Assembly: GCA_029260825.1 (NCBI GenBank)
Contig: JAJDCM010000043.1
Span: 1-50,416 of the forward strand
DNA: 50,416 bases
DNA from: Planctomycetota bacterium
GTDB taxonomy: Bacteria > Planctomycetota > JACOTG01 > JAJDCM01
Direction of reading: 5' to 3'
Shown: piece after piece, positions 40,938 through 50,409 of the stretch
Numbering within the stretch: the first letter of the stretch is position 1
Layout: each line of letters opens with the position of its first letter
Position numbers and translations under genes: made by a program
The notes under the pieces: model-generated
The model's input: the letters and a program-made list of their open reading frames with translations, nothing else
Databases searched by the model: none
Told to the model about the DNA's origin: nothing

Positions 40938-42038
40938 TTAAGCCTGACTCTCCTGAGCCCACCACTCACTCCAGCGTTGAATGGCGTTCCGGCGTTCTTC
41001 GGGGCTGGCTGTTGCGTCATGGCCGAACGACTCTCCAGTGAGGGTTCGTAGCACGCTCACGGTCTGACTTTCAAGGCCTGGCTTGCCGTCCGACGTCATG
41101 AGCTCCTGAATCAGGGTGCTCGTGGCAAGTCGAACTTCTTCCTCCGTGAGTCGGAGCTTCTTTTCGGACATATGGTGCGCAAGAGCAAGATTGTATGCCG
41201 CCCAAGGGTGCTCCGGGAGCAATTCTAGAGCGATACGAGCCTCCTGAATGGCCCTCTTCAGATCAGGAGTTTTGATATGTACGTTGCTGAGAAAATAGTG
41301 TGCCTCAAAATGCATCGAATCAGTCTTGATTGCACGTTCTAATTGAGCGGCCGCATCAGAATAACGACCCATTCGATAAAGTGTTCGGCCCAATCCAGTT
41401 CGAGCTGAAACCGAGTCGGGTTCAAGAAGAAGAGACTGTCGATACTCCAGCTCGGCTTCTTCGTACTTCCCCTCCTGGAAGAGGCCATCCGCAAGCGTGG
41501 TACGAACCGAAGAGCTGGATCCTGCCCCCAGGGTGGGCTCCAGGCTGAGTTCGTCCCCGGTGGTTGCCTCGCTGATAAAGCCCGAAAGAAGGAATGCAAG
41601 TAACAGCACGAGCACTCCAAGGGTCGAGAAGGTAAAGACTTTCAGGTGGGCAACGCGCCGGCTCAGCTTATAGATGGGGCCGTCTTGAACCCGCCGCCCA
41701 TCGGTGGTCGTGAGAGGAAGGGCCCCGTCAGGAGCGATGACGCTCGAGCTTTTTTCCGACTCATCATCAACAGATTCGACGAGCATCTCGGCTTCTTCGT
41801 CGCTCAGGCCATCGGCTGTCAGTTTTGCCGACGGGTCGTATTCGTCGTAGCTTTGCTGGTACCACTCCAGGAGGAGCTTCTCGGCGATACCGGTTTGCCA
41901 GGAAACGAGCTTTCGTGTCTCGTCGGTACTCAGCCTTTCTCGAAGCGTCTCGATGTCGCTGATTTCAGAGGCTTCAAGAAGGCTTGCATACTCCGGACTG
42001 ATACCGGAGAGCGCTACTAGATCGGCGTTGTCATTCAT
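40938..42038 (-). CDS. Membrane TPR protein with N-terminal HhH-like domain
   Basis: A 366-residue protein. Residues about 6-60 resemble the helix-hairpin-helix domain of DUF4332 proteins (LVALSGISPEYASLLEASEI), then an acidic stretch. One TM helix lies at about 133-155, and at least three TPR units follow (about 178-300; LFQEGKYEEAELEYRQSLLLEP). The C-terminus is helical. The N-terminus would be cytoplasmic and the TPRs extracytoplasmic. It is the first gene of the trio with the HU-MinD fusion. No close functional homologue is recognised. Confidence 0.75.
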   Translation of the reverse strand: MNDNADLVALSGISPEYASLLEASEISDIETLRERLSTDETRKLVSWQTGIAEKLLLEWYQQSYDEYDPSAKLTADGLSDEEAEMLVESVDDESEKSSSVIAPDGALPLTTTDGRRVQDGPIYKLSRRVAHLKVFTFSTLGVLVLLLAFLLSGFISEATTGDELSLEPTLGAGSSSSVRTTLADGLFQEGKYEEAELEYRQSLLLEPDSVSARTGLGRTLYRMGRYSDAAAQLERAIKTDSMHFEAHYFLSNVHIKTPDLKRAIQEARIALELLPEHPWAAYNLALAHHMSEKKLRLTEEEVRLATSTLIQELMTSDGKPGLESQTVSVLRTLTGESFGHDATASPEERRNAIQRWSEWWAQESQA

Positions 42039-42228
42039 CTGTATGTTCCCAGGGCTTCCCGAAAATTAGGAACTGCACGCACGGGAAAACGAGGCCATCT
42101 TCCCAGCCTGGGTGGGTCGAACCGTTTCTGGGGTTGTGAGCCGCCTGAAGCCTCACGGTGAACCCCATGGTAAAGAAAAGAGCACCAAGCTTAGGGGTGA
42201 TTCAGTTGTTGTGCCCTTCATCTTGTGT

Positions 42229-42279
42229 GACACCGCCCCGCCAAGACAAAAGTCTAGCAGGCGGGGACGGGTAGGTGTC
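42229..42279. other. Compound stem-loop in a divergent intergenic region
   Basis: GACACC (42229-42234) pairs with GGTGTC (42274-42279). CCCCGCC (42236-42242) pairs with GGCGGGG (42260-42266), and AGAC/GTCT lies inside. It sits in the 408-bp gap 42039-42446 between divergent genes, without a T-run, so it is more likely regulatory or a REP-type element than a terminator. Nothing else is clear in the gap except a TATGAT hexamer near 42410 without a good -35 box. Confidence 0.4.
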
Positions 42280-42446
42280 AAGGTCTCGTCCCAAAAACTT
42301 GGAAAGCTCGGGTTCCTGACGCCCGGTTTCGAGTCGCTCTGGATCCGGTAGAAATGCTTTTGCGTGAAATTGGATTCGCCGGTTGGGAATTATCGAGCGC
42401 CGGATGCGTATGATGGGATCAACACACTCAACAGCGAGGACACGAG

Positions 42447-43370
42447 TTGATCATTTCGACAGATCAGTTGTCAGTGCGGTTTGGAAAGTTCGAGGCTTTG
42501 AAGGGAATCTCCCTCAAGATCCCGGGGGGAGCAACCGGCCTTTTGGGCCCGAATGGAGCGGGGAAGAGCACTCTCATCAAGACCTTGCTGGGTTTGATCA
42601 AGCCGACGACGGGACAAGCGGAAGTGCTGGGGCTGAACGTCAAGACCGCTCGTCGCCAGGTTCGACGCCGGGTTGGCTACTTACCCGAGCGTGAGGCGTA
42701 CTTCGCCGATCGCAACGCGGTTCTCACCTTGACCGTGCTGGGGGAGCTCGCCGGGATGAAGTTTTCCGACGCCCGGTCTCGGGCCCACGAGGTCCTCTAT
42801 TACGTCGGGCTGGGTGAAGCGCGCTATCGGCGGGTACAGACCTATTCGATTGGCATGAAACAAAGGATGAAGCTCGCCTCGGCCCTCATTCACGATCCAT
42901 CTCTTGTATTCCTGGACGAACCGACGAATGGGATGGACCCGTCGGGCCGCGATGACATGCTGGAGTTGATCCGAGACGTTTCCAGGAACAAGGGAATTCA
43001 CGTGGTTGTGTCGTCCCATCTCCTTCCTGATGTGGAGTCTTGTTGTGACCAGGTCATCGTCATGAATCTTGGCGAGGTGCTGAGGCAGGGGACGATTGAG
43101 GAGCTTCGAGGCGAGGCGGGACAGACCTATCTCGTGAGAGTGAAGGGGGATCGAAGCGTTTTTGCCTCCCATTTCACCGAGCGTGGAAGGGCGGTGACCG
43201 ATCGCGACCCGAGAACATTCCGGATCGCGCTGCCTCCTTCGAGCTCGACCCGGGAGATCTTCGAGGCGGCGGTGGCCTGTGGAGTTCAGATCCGATTTCT
43301 CGAACCGGAAATGCGGACCCTCGAGGACGTGTTCCTGAACGCTTTGGAGGGCGCCGATGCCGGTCTATGA
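42447..43370 (+). CDS. ABC transporter ATP-binding protein (first pair)
   Basis: A 307-residue ABC ATPase of the ABC-2/NatA/CcmA type. Walker A GPNGAGKST (about 34-42), signature YSIGMKQR, Walker B SLVFLDEPTNGMDP and the switch H in VVSSHLLPDV are all present. The C-terminal 80 residues are the usual NatA-type extension. The start is a TTG at 42447 with GAGGA 7 nt upstream. It overlaps its permease by 14 bp. Export is likely; the cargo is unknown. Confidence 0.92.
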   Translation: MIISTDQLSVRFGKFEALKGISLKIPGGATGLLGPNGAGKSTLIKTLLGLIKPTTGQAEVLGLNVKTARRQVRRRVGYLPEREAYFADRNAVLTLTVLGELAGMKFSDARSRAHEVLYYVGLGEARYRRVQTYSIGMKQRMKLASALIHDPSLVFLDEPTNGMDPSGRDDMLELIRDVSRNKGIHVVVSSHLLPDVESCCDQVIVMNLGEVLRQGTIEELRGEAGQTYLVRVKGDRSVFASHFTERGRAVTDRDPRTFRIALPPSSSTREIFEAAVACGVQIRFLEPEMRTLEDVFLNALEGADAGL

Positions 43371-44253
43371 TCAAGGTTACCGTCGGTTCGAGGGGCCGAT
43401 GGGATCGGGTTTTGCGAACTGGTGGGTCATCACCAAGAGTGAGATCATCCTTCGCTTTTCCCGAAAGCTGCTGCTGTTTCTCCTGATCATTCCTTCTTTT
43501 CTTCCCATGCTCGGCATGATGATTGCCGTCTACGTCATGCTCCAGATTGCGACGTCGGATCAGCTCCCCATGGGAGCCTCCATCATCGCCAAGCAGTTTC
43601 TTGATCAGGTGAGCACCGAGTTTTACTTCCTCTTCTTCAAGATTCACGCGTCCACGTTCCTCCTGTTGTGGGGAGCGTTTGTTGGATCCGATTTGATTTC
43701 CAACGATCGGAAAACGAACGCGATGGAGCTCTACTTCACCCGTCCGATTCGTCCGGTTGACTACCTGCTCGGAAAGTTTGGAACCCTGGTGTTCTTTCTC
43801 TTGTTCACCACGATGTTGCCCGCGCTTCTCTTGTATCTCTTTGCCATCTCGGTTGCTCCGGAGGCGGCCGAGGGTACTGAAAGCTATTTTGAAGCGACGA
43901 AGCATGTTCCCGGTGCAATCGTGTTTTATTCCTTCGTGCAGGCAATCGTGGTCAGCACTTTCATGTTGGCTCTCTCTTCACTCGGACGCAACTGGATCCT
44001 CGTTGGGGCGATCTGGGGCGGGGTGTATTTGTTTTCGCAGGTGGGATATCGCATCGTCCAGGAGCTTTCGGGCTCCGGTGCAGCGGTTGCCATCTCTCTT
44101 CGAGACAGCCTGCTCCTGGTTGGACGTCGGATCTTCCAGCTTGAAACCGAAGTCGAGCACTGGGAGGCCGCGGCGTGGATGCTGGGGATTCTCACCGTGT
44201 CCTCGCTTCTGATCCTCTGTCGACGAATTCGAGTGGTGGAGACGGTGAAATGA
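43357..44253 (+). CDS. ABC-2 type permease (first pair)
   Basis: A 298-residue membrane protein with six predicted TM helices and a cytoplasmic N-terminus (MPVYDQGYRRFEGP). ITKSEIILRFSRKLL before TM1 and SNDRKTNAMELYFTRPI between TM2 and TM3 are typical of ABC-2 permeases. The ATG at 43357 lies inside the end of the ATPase gene; its stop overlaps the start of the second ATPase. Confidence 0.88.
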   Translation: MPVYDQGYRRFEGPMGSGFANWWVITKSEIILRFSRKLLLFLLIIPSFLPMLGMMIAVYVMLQIATSDQLPMGASIIAKQFLDQVSTEFYFLFFKIHASTFLLLWGAFVGSDLISNDRKTNAMELYFTRPIRPVDYLLGKFGTLVFFLLFTTMLPALLLYLFAISVAPEAAEGTESYFEATKHVPGAIVFYSFVQAIVVSTFMLALSSLGRNWILVGAIWGGVYLFSQVGYRIVQELSGSGAAVAISLRDSLLLVGRRIFQLETEVEHWEAAAWMLGILTVSSLLILCRRIRVVETVK

Positions 44254-45215
44254 GCTCGATCGTTCAGACCAAGAACCTCTCTCGCTGGTACGGTCAAGTG
44301 ACCGGCGTCATCGATCTGACCCTGGAGATCGGAGGGGGAGTTACCGGGCTTCTCGGGCCCAACGGAGCGGGGAAGTCCACGTTTCTCAGCATGGTCACCG
44401 GTCAGATCCAGCCGACTCGTGGATCTCTCACCGTGCTGGGAGAAGACCCCTGGAACAACCCGAAGCTCATGGGAAGGATCGGGTACTCCTCCGAAGTTGA
44501 TGCGTTTTACGAGGAAATGACCGGGTTTGATTTCCTGTGCATCCTTCTTCGATATTCCGGGTTATCCCGCAAGGTCGGCCGGCAATCGGCGGACGCGGCC
44601 CTGGAGCTGGTTGGTCTTTCCCATGCCCGGGACCGCAAGATCGGGGGCTACAGCAAAGGAATGAGGCAGCGGATCAAAGTGGCCCAGGCACTGGCTCACG
44701 AGCCCGAGCTGGTCATTCTGGATGAGCCCTTGAATGGCATGGACCCGGTTGCGCGGGCGGAAACCACTCGACTCGTCAAGTATCTTGGTGATGTGAAGCG
44801 CCATGTCATCGTTTCGAGCCACGTTCTCTACGAGGTCGAGGCCATGACGAGCCAGATTCTCTTGATTCATCAGGGGAAGGTGCTGGCGGAGGGAAACATT
44901 CACGATATTCGTGACCTGATCGATGAGCATCCTCACCAGGTGAAGATTGAATGTGCAAGACCAAGAGAGCTTGCCGCTCGCCTTCTTGCCTTTGAGGACA
45001 TCGTTTCGGTCTCGATTGATTCTCCACCCGAGGGAGATGGCAACGGGAAGGCTCCCGAGGAGGAGTCGCTCCCCCTTCTGACCGTGACGTCTCGAAAGCC
45101 CGATGAGTTCTATGAGCGGGTCGGGAAACTGGTCCTTGAGACGGGGATCGAGGTCAGCCGGCTTTCGTCGGCGGATGACAATCTTCAGGCCGTGTTCAAA
45201 TACTTGGTGCGCTAA
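44250..45215 (+). CDS. ABC transporter ATP-binding protein (second pair)
   Basis: A 321-residue ABC ATPase related to the first of the cluster. Walker A GPNGAGKST, signature YSKGMRQR, Walker B LVILDEPLNGMDP and VIVSSHVLYEVEAM are present, with a C-terminal extension of about 110 residues. The ATG at 44250 overlaps the previous stop (ATGA), and its stop overlaps the next start (TAATG). It was most likely derived by duplication of an ATPase-permease pair. Confidence 0.92.
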   Translation: MSSIVQTKNLSRWYGQVTGVIDLTLEIGGGVTGLLGPNGAGKSTFLSMVTGQIQPTRGSLTVLGEDPWNNPKLMGRIGYSSEVDAFYEEMTGFDFLCILLRYSGLSRKVGRQSADAALELVGLSHARDRKIGGYSKGMRQRIKVAQALAHEPELVILDEPLNGMDPVARAETTRLVKYLGDVKRHVIVSSHVLYEVEAMTSQILLIHQGKVLAEGNIHDIRDLIDEHPHQVKIECARPRELAARLLAFEDIVSVSIDSPPEGDGNGKAPEEESLPLLTVTSRKPDEFYERVGKLVLETGIEVSRLSSADDNLQAVFKYLVR

Positions 45216-46051
45216 TGGGGTGGAATTTACCCACGTTTCCTCGGGCTTCCGGCCGTGGTCCGATCAGCGGGGCCTGGATCATTGTTCTTCTTTTTCTTCC
45301 ACGAGCTCTTCGCAGCGGAAAGATGATTCTTGCTCTCGTTCTGGCAGCGATGCCGATCCTGCTGGTGGGAAGCATCGGAATCCTCTTTGATCTCCCCGAT
45401 CACGCGAGGCGCGGAGGGGAGCTGTTTGACTTCATCGGAACTCTTGCCTATCTCCAGTTTCTTACCCCGTACATCAGTCTACTCTTCGGATCCTATGCGA
45501 TTTCGGAGGAGATGGAGGGAAGGACGGCGGTCTTTCTGATCACCCGACCGGTTTCCAAGCTGGGGATTGCCTTTGGCAAATGGTTGATCGCCGCGGTCTG
45601 TACCGTATCCGTCCTGTTTCTTTCCCTGGTTGTTTTCAACCTGGTTCTGGGGAGCAAGGTCGAGGGGGAGGGGCTGCTCACGGATCTGGCACCGTTCTAT
45701 CGCTATGCTGCCGCCTGTTGCGCCGGGGCGCTCGTTTACACCGCGGTATTTTCGGCGCTCGGGGCGTGGGTCCGCAAAGCTCTTCTGGTTGGCCTGTTGA
45801 TTACCTCTGTCTGGGAGGTGGTGGTGGCAAACGTGCCAGCACCGGTGCAGGGCGCTACCATCATGTACTATTGCCGGGTGATCCTGGTTCGCGGGGGAGA
45901 CAGCCTGACCGTACTGGACGAAGTGATCGTCGATCTTGAGGCTCTTCCCGGGGTTGGATCTGCTCTCCTGGTTCTTGGGAGCGTTCTCTTCGTCGGGCTT
46001 CTCTTCACGGCGTTTGCGCTTCGGTTCAGGGAGTACTCGGTTGAGCAATAG
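45215..46051 (+). CDS. ABC-2 type permease (second pair)
   Basis: A 278-residue membrane protein with six predicted TM helices. The motif EEMEGRTAVFLITRPVSK between TM2 and TM3 is the typical ABC-2 permease segment and parallels the first permease. The N-terminus is cytoplasmic, short and basic. It starts within the stop of the second ATPase and is followed at once by hflX. Confidence 0.87.
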   Translation: MGWNLPTFPRASGRGPISGAWIIVLLFLPRALRSGKMILALVLAAMPILLVGSIGILFDLPDHARRGGELFDFIGTLAYLQFLTPYISLLFGSYAISEEMEGRTAVFLITRPVSKLGIAFGKWLIAAVCTVSVLFLSLVVFNLVLGSKVEGEGLLTDLAPFYRYAAACCAGALVYTAVFSALGAWVRKALLVGLLITSVWEVVVANVPAPVQGATIMYYCRVILVRGGDSLTVLDEVIVDLEALPGVGSALLVLGSVLFVGLLFTAFALRFREYSVEQ

Positions 46052-47827
46052 TTGAAGGTTCACGGTAAGACTCTTGGATTGAAGAAGAGCCAGATCCGGT
46101 TCATGGAACGGCTTTATCGCCGACGTGTGCCCGACCGGGAAGACGTGACTCCTGAGCTCCTCCGTCATCTCACCGAGCTTTCCCTCGAGATCAGGCGTCG
46201 GGTCGCGGTGCTTCTTGATCGGCGGGGGCGGGTGAAATATGTCTGCGTCGGAGATCTCAATCGAGTGATTCTCCCCGAGCAGGTCAGGGAGATGCGGGTC
46301 GGACGGGAGCGACTCTGCGGCCTTCGGGTCGTCCATACCCGCCTTCGAGGTGAGGGGTTTTCGAAGCCGGATCTCACTGACCTCTTGCGATTCCGGCTCG
46401 ATCTTTCCACCCAGGTTCAGGTCAGCGATGAAGGCCTTCCTCACTCTCCTTTTCGTGCCCACCTTCTCCCTCCGAATCGTGAAGAAAAGGTGCACGAGAT
46501 TCTCGGTCCGAGCTCTCCCTATGAGGAAAAGTTCGCTTTTCGAGATGTGGTGGAGGCCCTCGAAGAAGAGTTCTCCTCATCGACTCCCTTGACCCAGGAA
46601 GCGAGAGACAAAAAGACCGAGAGAGCGATTCTTGTCGCCGTCACCACGGGAGCTATCCGGGAAGCGCAAGCTTCCATGACCGAGCTGGTTGAGCTCGCTC
46701 GGACCAGCGGGGCCGTGGTCATGGATGAAGTCGTCCAGAGAAGGGACAAGATTGACGGCCGGACAATCGTGGGAAAGGGCATGCTGGAGGAACTTGCTCT
46801 TCGCCAGGTTCGAACCAATGCGGATCTCTTTGTCTTTGATCGCCAGCTGACCCCGGCTCAGGCTCGAAACATCGAGAGGGAGTTGACGGTGAAGGTGATC
46901 GATCGAACCCAGCTCATTCTCGACATTTTCGCCCAGCGTGCGGTCACCGCCGAGGGCAAGTTGCAGGTGGAGCTGGCCCGTCTGAAATACATGATTCCCC
47001 ACCTCACGTATGGACGCGAGTCTCTGGCCCAGATTCGGGGCGGGATCGGGTCAAACCGTGGGCTCGGAGAAAAGAAGAGCGAGCTGGATCGACGGTATGT
47101 ACGGGAGCGAGTCAAGAAGCTCGAAGGGAGGATCGATGACCTTGCCAGCAACCGGTCGGTGATGAGAAAGCGTCGTCTTGCATCGAACGTGGCGACGGTA
47201 GCGATCGTTGGGTACACAAACGCGGGGAAATCGACTCTTTTCAATGTCTTGACCGGCGCCACGGTTCTGGCCGAGGATCGGCTTTTCGCCACTCTGGGCA
47301 CGACTGCCCGCCGACTGCTCCCCACCTGGGAGCGTCCTTTCGACGAGGATCATGAGCATTCACCGGATATTGCCTCCGGGCCGGAACGGGACCAAAGCGG
47401 GCAATCTTGGTTCGAGGAGGGCAACTTACCGACGGTTGTTCTTACGGATACAGTGGGTTTCATTCATGATCTTCCCAGGGATCTTGCGGCTGCTTTTCGA
47501 GCAACGCTGGAAGAACTTGGAGATGTGGACCTCTTGATGCATGTTGCCGACGCTTCTTCGGAGCAGGTTCATCGTCAGGTCCGATCTGTTCGCAAGATCT
47601 TGGAGGATATGGGGTTCGGAGGCATTCCCCGGATCATCGTCTATAATAAACGGGACGCGGTCGACGAGGACGAATTTGGCCCCTTTGCCCGTCGTGAGGA
47701 TGGTCTTTTGGTCTCGGCCTTTCGGGCCGAAGATATGGAAGAGCTCAAGGGAGTGATCCGAACGGAGGTTGGGAGGGGTCGGAAAAGCGGGCCTTCGAGC
47801 CCGGACCAGGCCTCGCAACACCCTTGA
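46052..47827 (+). CDS. hflX: HflX-family ribosome-associated GTPase, long form
   Basis: A 591-residue GTPase of the HflX group, which splits stalled or idle ribosomes. The G-domain has G1 GYTNAGKST (387-395), G3 DTVGFIHDLP and G4 YNKRD. The G2 region reads FATLGTTARR where FATLDPTTR is usual. The HflX N-terminal domain lies at about 190-345 (GKGMLEELA, VFDRQLTPAQARNIE, LEVELARLKY-like block). An extra N-terminal domain of some 190 residues is present, and a 30-residue acidic insert precedes G3. The TTG start follows directly on the stop of the permease gene, so it shares the transporter operon. HflX usually sits next to hfq; here it does not. Confidence 0.9.
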   Translation: MKVHGKTLGLKKSQIRFMERLYRRRVPDREDVTPELLRHLTELSLEIRRRVAVLLDRRGRVKYVCVGDLNRVILPEQVREMRVGRERLCGLRVVHTRLRGEGFSKPDLTDLLRFRLDLSTQVQVSDEGLPHSPFRAHLLPPNREEKVHEILGPSSPYEEKFAFRDVVEALEEEFSSSTPLTQEARDKKTERAILVAVTTGAIREAQASMTELVELARTSGAVVMDEVVQRRDKIDGRTIVGKGMLEELALRQVRTNADLFVFDRQLTPAQARNIERELTVKVIDRTQLILDIFAQRAVTAEGKLQVELARLKYMIPHLTYGRESLAQIRGGIGSNRGLGEKKSELDRRYVRERVKKLEGRIDDLASNRSVMRKRRLASNVATVAIVGYTNAGKSTLFNVLTGATVLAEDRLFATLGTTARRLLPTWERPFDEDHEHSPDIASGPERDQSGQSWFEEGNLPTVVLTDTVGFIHDLPRDLAAAFRATLEELGDVDLLMHVADASSEQVHRQVRSVRKILEDMGFGGIPRIIVYNKRDAVDEDEFGPFARREDGLLVSAFRAEDMEELKGVIRTEVGRGRKSGPSSPDQASQHP

Positions 47828-47905
47828 AACATCGGAATAGGTTGCTATTCCGAAAGGTTAGAGCGTTTGTCGCGGTTGCTACACGGTTGGTGAAAGGACT
47901 CTGCT

Positions 47906-48745
47906 ATGGCTCCAAGGTCAAGCTGGAAAGGCTTTCTGCGGCTAAGCCTGGTTTCGGTACCGGTCAAGGCTTACACGGCGAGCGCCAGTGGAGCCGATAT
48001 CCGGCTGCGTCAGCTCCACAGCGAGTGCCATAACCCGGTCAAGTACAAGAAGAATTGCCCCCTCCACGGGGAACTCGCGGCCACGGACATCGTGTCCGGC
48101 TACGAGTATTCGAGCGGTCAATTTGTCGTCATCGACACGGACGAAATCGACAAGCTCCGCACCAAGGGAGATCGGGCAATCGGGATCGATGGGTTCATCA
48201 AGAACTCCGCCGTGGATCCCATTCATTACAGCGGAAGAACCTACTATCTCACCCCGGACGGCCCGGTTGGCCAGAGACCCTACGCCCTGATCTTCAAGGC
48301 CATGACAGAAAACGATCTCCATGCGGTGGCCCAGGTTGTGATCTCGGGAAAGGAGCAATTGGTGTTGCTTCGCCCCTATGACAACCTCATTGCCATGTCG
48401 GTTCTTCAGTATGCATCCAAGGTGAAGAGCTCGGACGCTTTCAAGGACGAGATCATTGAAACCGAGGTCACGGATGCCGAGTATGAGCTTGCCGAAAAAC
48501 TGATCGAAGCGACTTTGATCGAGGAGTTTGACCTCGATCAGTACAAGGATAAGTACACTGAGAATCTGAGCAAGCTCATCGAAGCAAAGGTGGACGGTAA
48601 GGAAATCGTCTCACCGGAAGAGCAAGAGGAGCCTCGGGTGATCAACCTCATCGACGCTCTCAAGCAGAGCGTGGATGCAAGCAAGAAAATGGCCTCGAGT
48701 ACGAGAAATAGAAACACCACGAAACAAAAGAAGAAGTCCGGCTAA
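47906..48745 (+). CDS. ku: Ku DNA end-binding protein (bacterial NHEJ)
   Basis: A 279-residue homodimeric Ku protein that threads on broken DNA ends and recruits LigD. The core is complete: WKGFLRLSLVSVPVKAY at the start, LHSECHNPVKYKKNCP, and YYLTPDGPVGQRPYALI. The C-terminus is short and basic (RNRNTTKQKKKSG), suggesting weak sliding and retention rather than the long tails of some Ku proteins. ATG 47906 follows AAAGGA. No LigD gene is within the window, so the ligase partner must lie elsewhere or be different. Confidence 0.95.
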   Translation: MAPRSSWKGFLRLSLVSVPVKAYTASASGADIRLRQLHSECHNPVKYKKNCPLHGELAATDIVSGYEYSSGQFVVIDTDEIDKLRTKGDRAIGIDGFIKNSAVDPIHYSGRTYYLTPDGPVGQRPYALIFKAMTENDLHAVAQVVISGKEQLVLLRPYDNLIAMSVLQYASKVKSSDAFKDEIIETEVTDAEYELAEKLIEATLIEEFDLDQYKDKYTENLSKLIEAKVDGKEIVSPEEQEEPRVINLIDALKQSVDASKKMASSTRNRNTTKQKKKSG

Positions 48746-48835
48746 GCTCGCTTCTTTGGCGCTTTTTGTTTTAATAGACCAGCTTGGTTGAATTGGAGTT
48801 CTTGGGGGGCTGGGTGGTTGTTAGGCGGTACCGAA

Positions 48836-50269
48836 ATGGGTGAGGGAGGGGCTACCGACAACAGGCTCGAAGGGAAAGAAGTTTCCTTTGCGGGCATGCT
48901 CTCGTCGCTTTCGCGCAAAGAGGCCCAAGACCTTGTTACGCAGAGCGGAGGAGTGGTTGTCTCCATGCCGACGGAGAACACCTCTTACCTCGTGATTGGC
49001 CAGCAGAGTATCCCCCTTCGGGAAGACGGCCGCATCCCCCACAAACTCCGAGAAGCAAGAACCCTCCAGGAGCGCTCCCAGCCCATCACCATCATCAATG
49101 AGGATGAGTTTCTGAGCATGATGGGAGAGGCTCCGGAAATCGGACACAGCCTCTATACGATCGGTCAATTGAGCCGCATTCTCGATGTCCCGAAGAGTCG
49201 GATTCGAACCTGGGTTCGCCATGGTTTGATCGAGCCCGTCGAGACGGTTCATCGTCTGGCTTACTTTGATTTTCGCCAGGTTTCCGGGGCTCGGTCCCTG
49301 ATCGAGTTGATCCACTCCGGCGTATCCCTTTCCGATCTTCGCCAGAGCCTCAGACAGCTCGAGACCTGGATGCCTGGGGTCGATCAACCTCTTTCCCAGC
49401 TGTCGATTCTTGAAAATAATGGACAGCTTCTCGTGCGACTGTCGAGCGGCCAGCTCGTGGAGACAACCGGCCAGCTCCAGTTTGATTTCCTGAGTAAGCC
49501 ACTGGGGCTTGATCTGGACGAGGAGCACGAAGCGTTTGGTGATGATGGAATGAATACGAATCTTTCACGGGTGTCTCATCTTCGTTCGGTGCCGGAGAAC
49601 GGCGTTGCCGATCCCGAATCGAATGAGCTTCTGGCGACAACAAACGGCGAAGGGCGGTTGCAAAGAAGAATTGACGGACCGTCGAATTCTGAGGAGCGAG
49701 TCGTTCGAGAGAGTCGGAAGATCCTGGCGGTGGGGGCTCGGATGACCGAAGCGGCTCGGGATGACGACGGGCTGGAATTCCAGCGCACGATTCCTCTCCC
49801 GAGAACTCCCCGAACGGCCGACGACTGGTTTGAAGAGGCGCTCGATCACGAGGATTGCGGCGACCTTGAGCAGGCGGCTCGAGCCTACCGGGAGGCGTTG
49901 TTACACGCTGGACCTCAGCCGGAGTTCTGCTTCAACCTTGCCAATGTCCTCTATGGACTGGGGAAAAAAGAGGCGGCGGTGGAGCGCTATCACCAGGCGC
50001 TCGAAATGGATCCGAAGTACGTCGAGGCGTGGAACAATCTTGCGAATGTGATGACCGAGCTTGGCTACTGGCAGGAAGGTCTTGGGGCCTATCGAAGGGC
50101 ACTTGAGATCGCGCCTGGCTATGCCGACGCCCATTACAACCTGGCGGAGACTCTGGACCAGCTCGGTCGGAAGCGGGACGCAGACCGGCATTACCAATCC
50201 TACCTGAGCCTGGATCCACACAGTACGTGGGCCGGGTTTGTGCGCCGTCGACTCCTCGATTCCAAGTAA
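48836..50269 (+). CDS. BRCT-MerR-TPR fusion protein
   Basis: A 477-residue protein with an unusual domain order. Residues 11-98 are a BRCT-like domain (LEGKEVSFAGMLSSLSR, SGGVVVS, YLVIG), residues about 105-178 a MerR-type HTH (LYTIGQLSRILDVPKSRIRTWVRHGLI). A linker of about 150 residues follows, then three to four TPRs (about 330-470; FNLANVLYGLGKKEAAVERYHQALEMDP). It may read a phosphopeptide or DNA-end signal through BRCT and bind DNA through MerR, with TPR-mediated assembly. It lies 90 bp after Ku on the same strand, so a DNA-damage role is possible but unproven. ATG 48836 is preferred over TTG 48788, though neither has a strong ribosome-binding site. Confidence 0.85.
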   Translation: MGEGGATDNRLEGKEVSFAGMLSSLSRKEAQDLVTQSGGVVVSMPTENTSYLVIGQQSIPLREDGRIPHKLREARTLQERSQPITIINEDEFLSMMGEAPEIGHSLYTIGQLSRILDVPKSRIRTWVRHGLIEPVETVHRLAYFDFRQVSGARSLIELIHSGVSLSDLRQSLRQLETWMPGVDQPLSQLSILENNGQLLVRLSSGQLVETTGQLQFDFLSKPLGLDLDEEHEAFGDDGMNTNLSRVSHLRSVPENGVADPESNELLATTNGEGRLQRRIDGPSNSEERVVRESRKILAVGARMTEAARDDDGLEFQRTIPLPRTPRTADDWFEEALDHEDCGDLEQAARAYREALLHAGPQPEFCFNLANVLYGLGKKEAAVERYHQALEMDPKYVEAWNNLANVMTELGYWQEGLGAYRRALEIAPGYADAHYNLAETLDQLGRKRDADRHYQSYLSLDPHSTWAGFVRRRLLDSK

Positions 50270-50409
50270 GATCGGCTTCCTCGTTTTTTTTCTCCTGATC
50301 GGATCCTCTGGTCTCTGTTGGACCTTGAAGGCGATCTGTGTTCTCATGCATGACCGCTCCCCAGGGCAATCTTGAAGTCATACGAACACCGATGAAGGAG
50401 TGTCACGCC

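Noticed and set aside
48727..48775. Terminator after Ku
   Set aside because: Only weak pairing (AAAGAAG/CTTCTTT across the stop codon, or a 4-bp stem) precedes the T-rich run; not strong enough to list.
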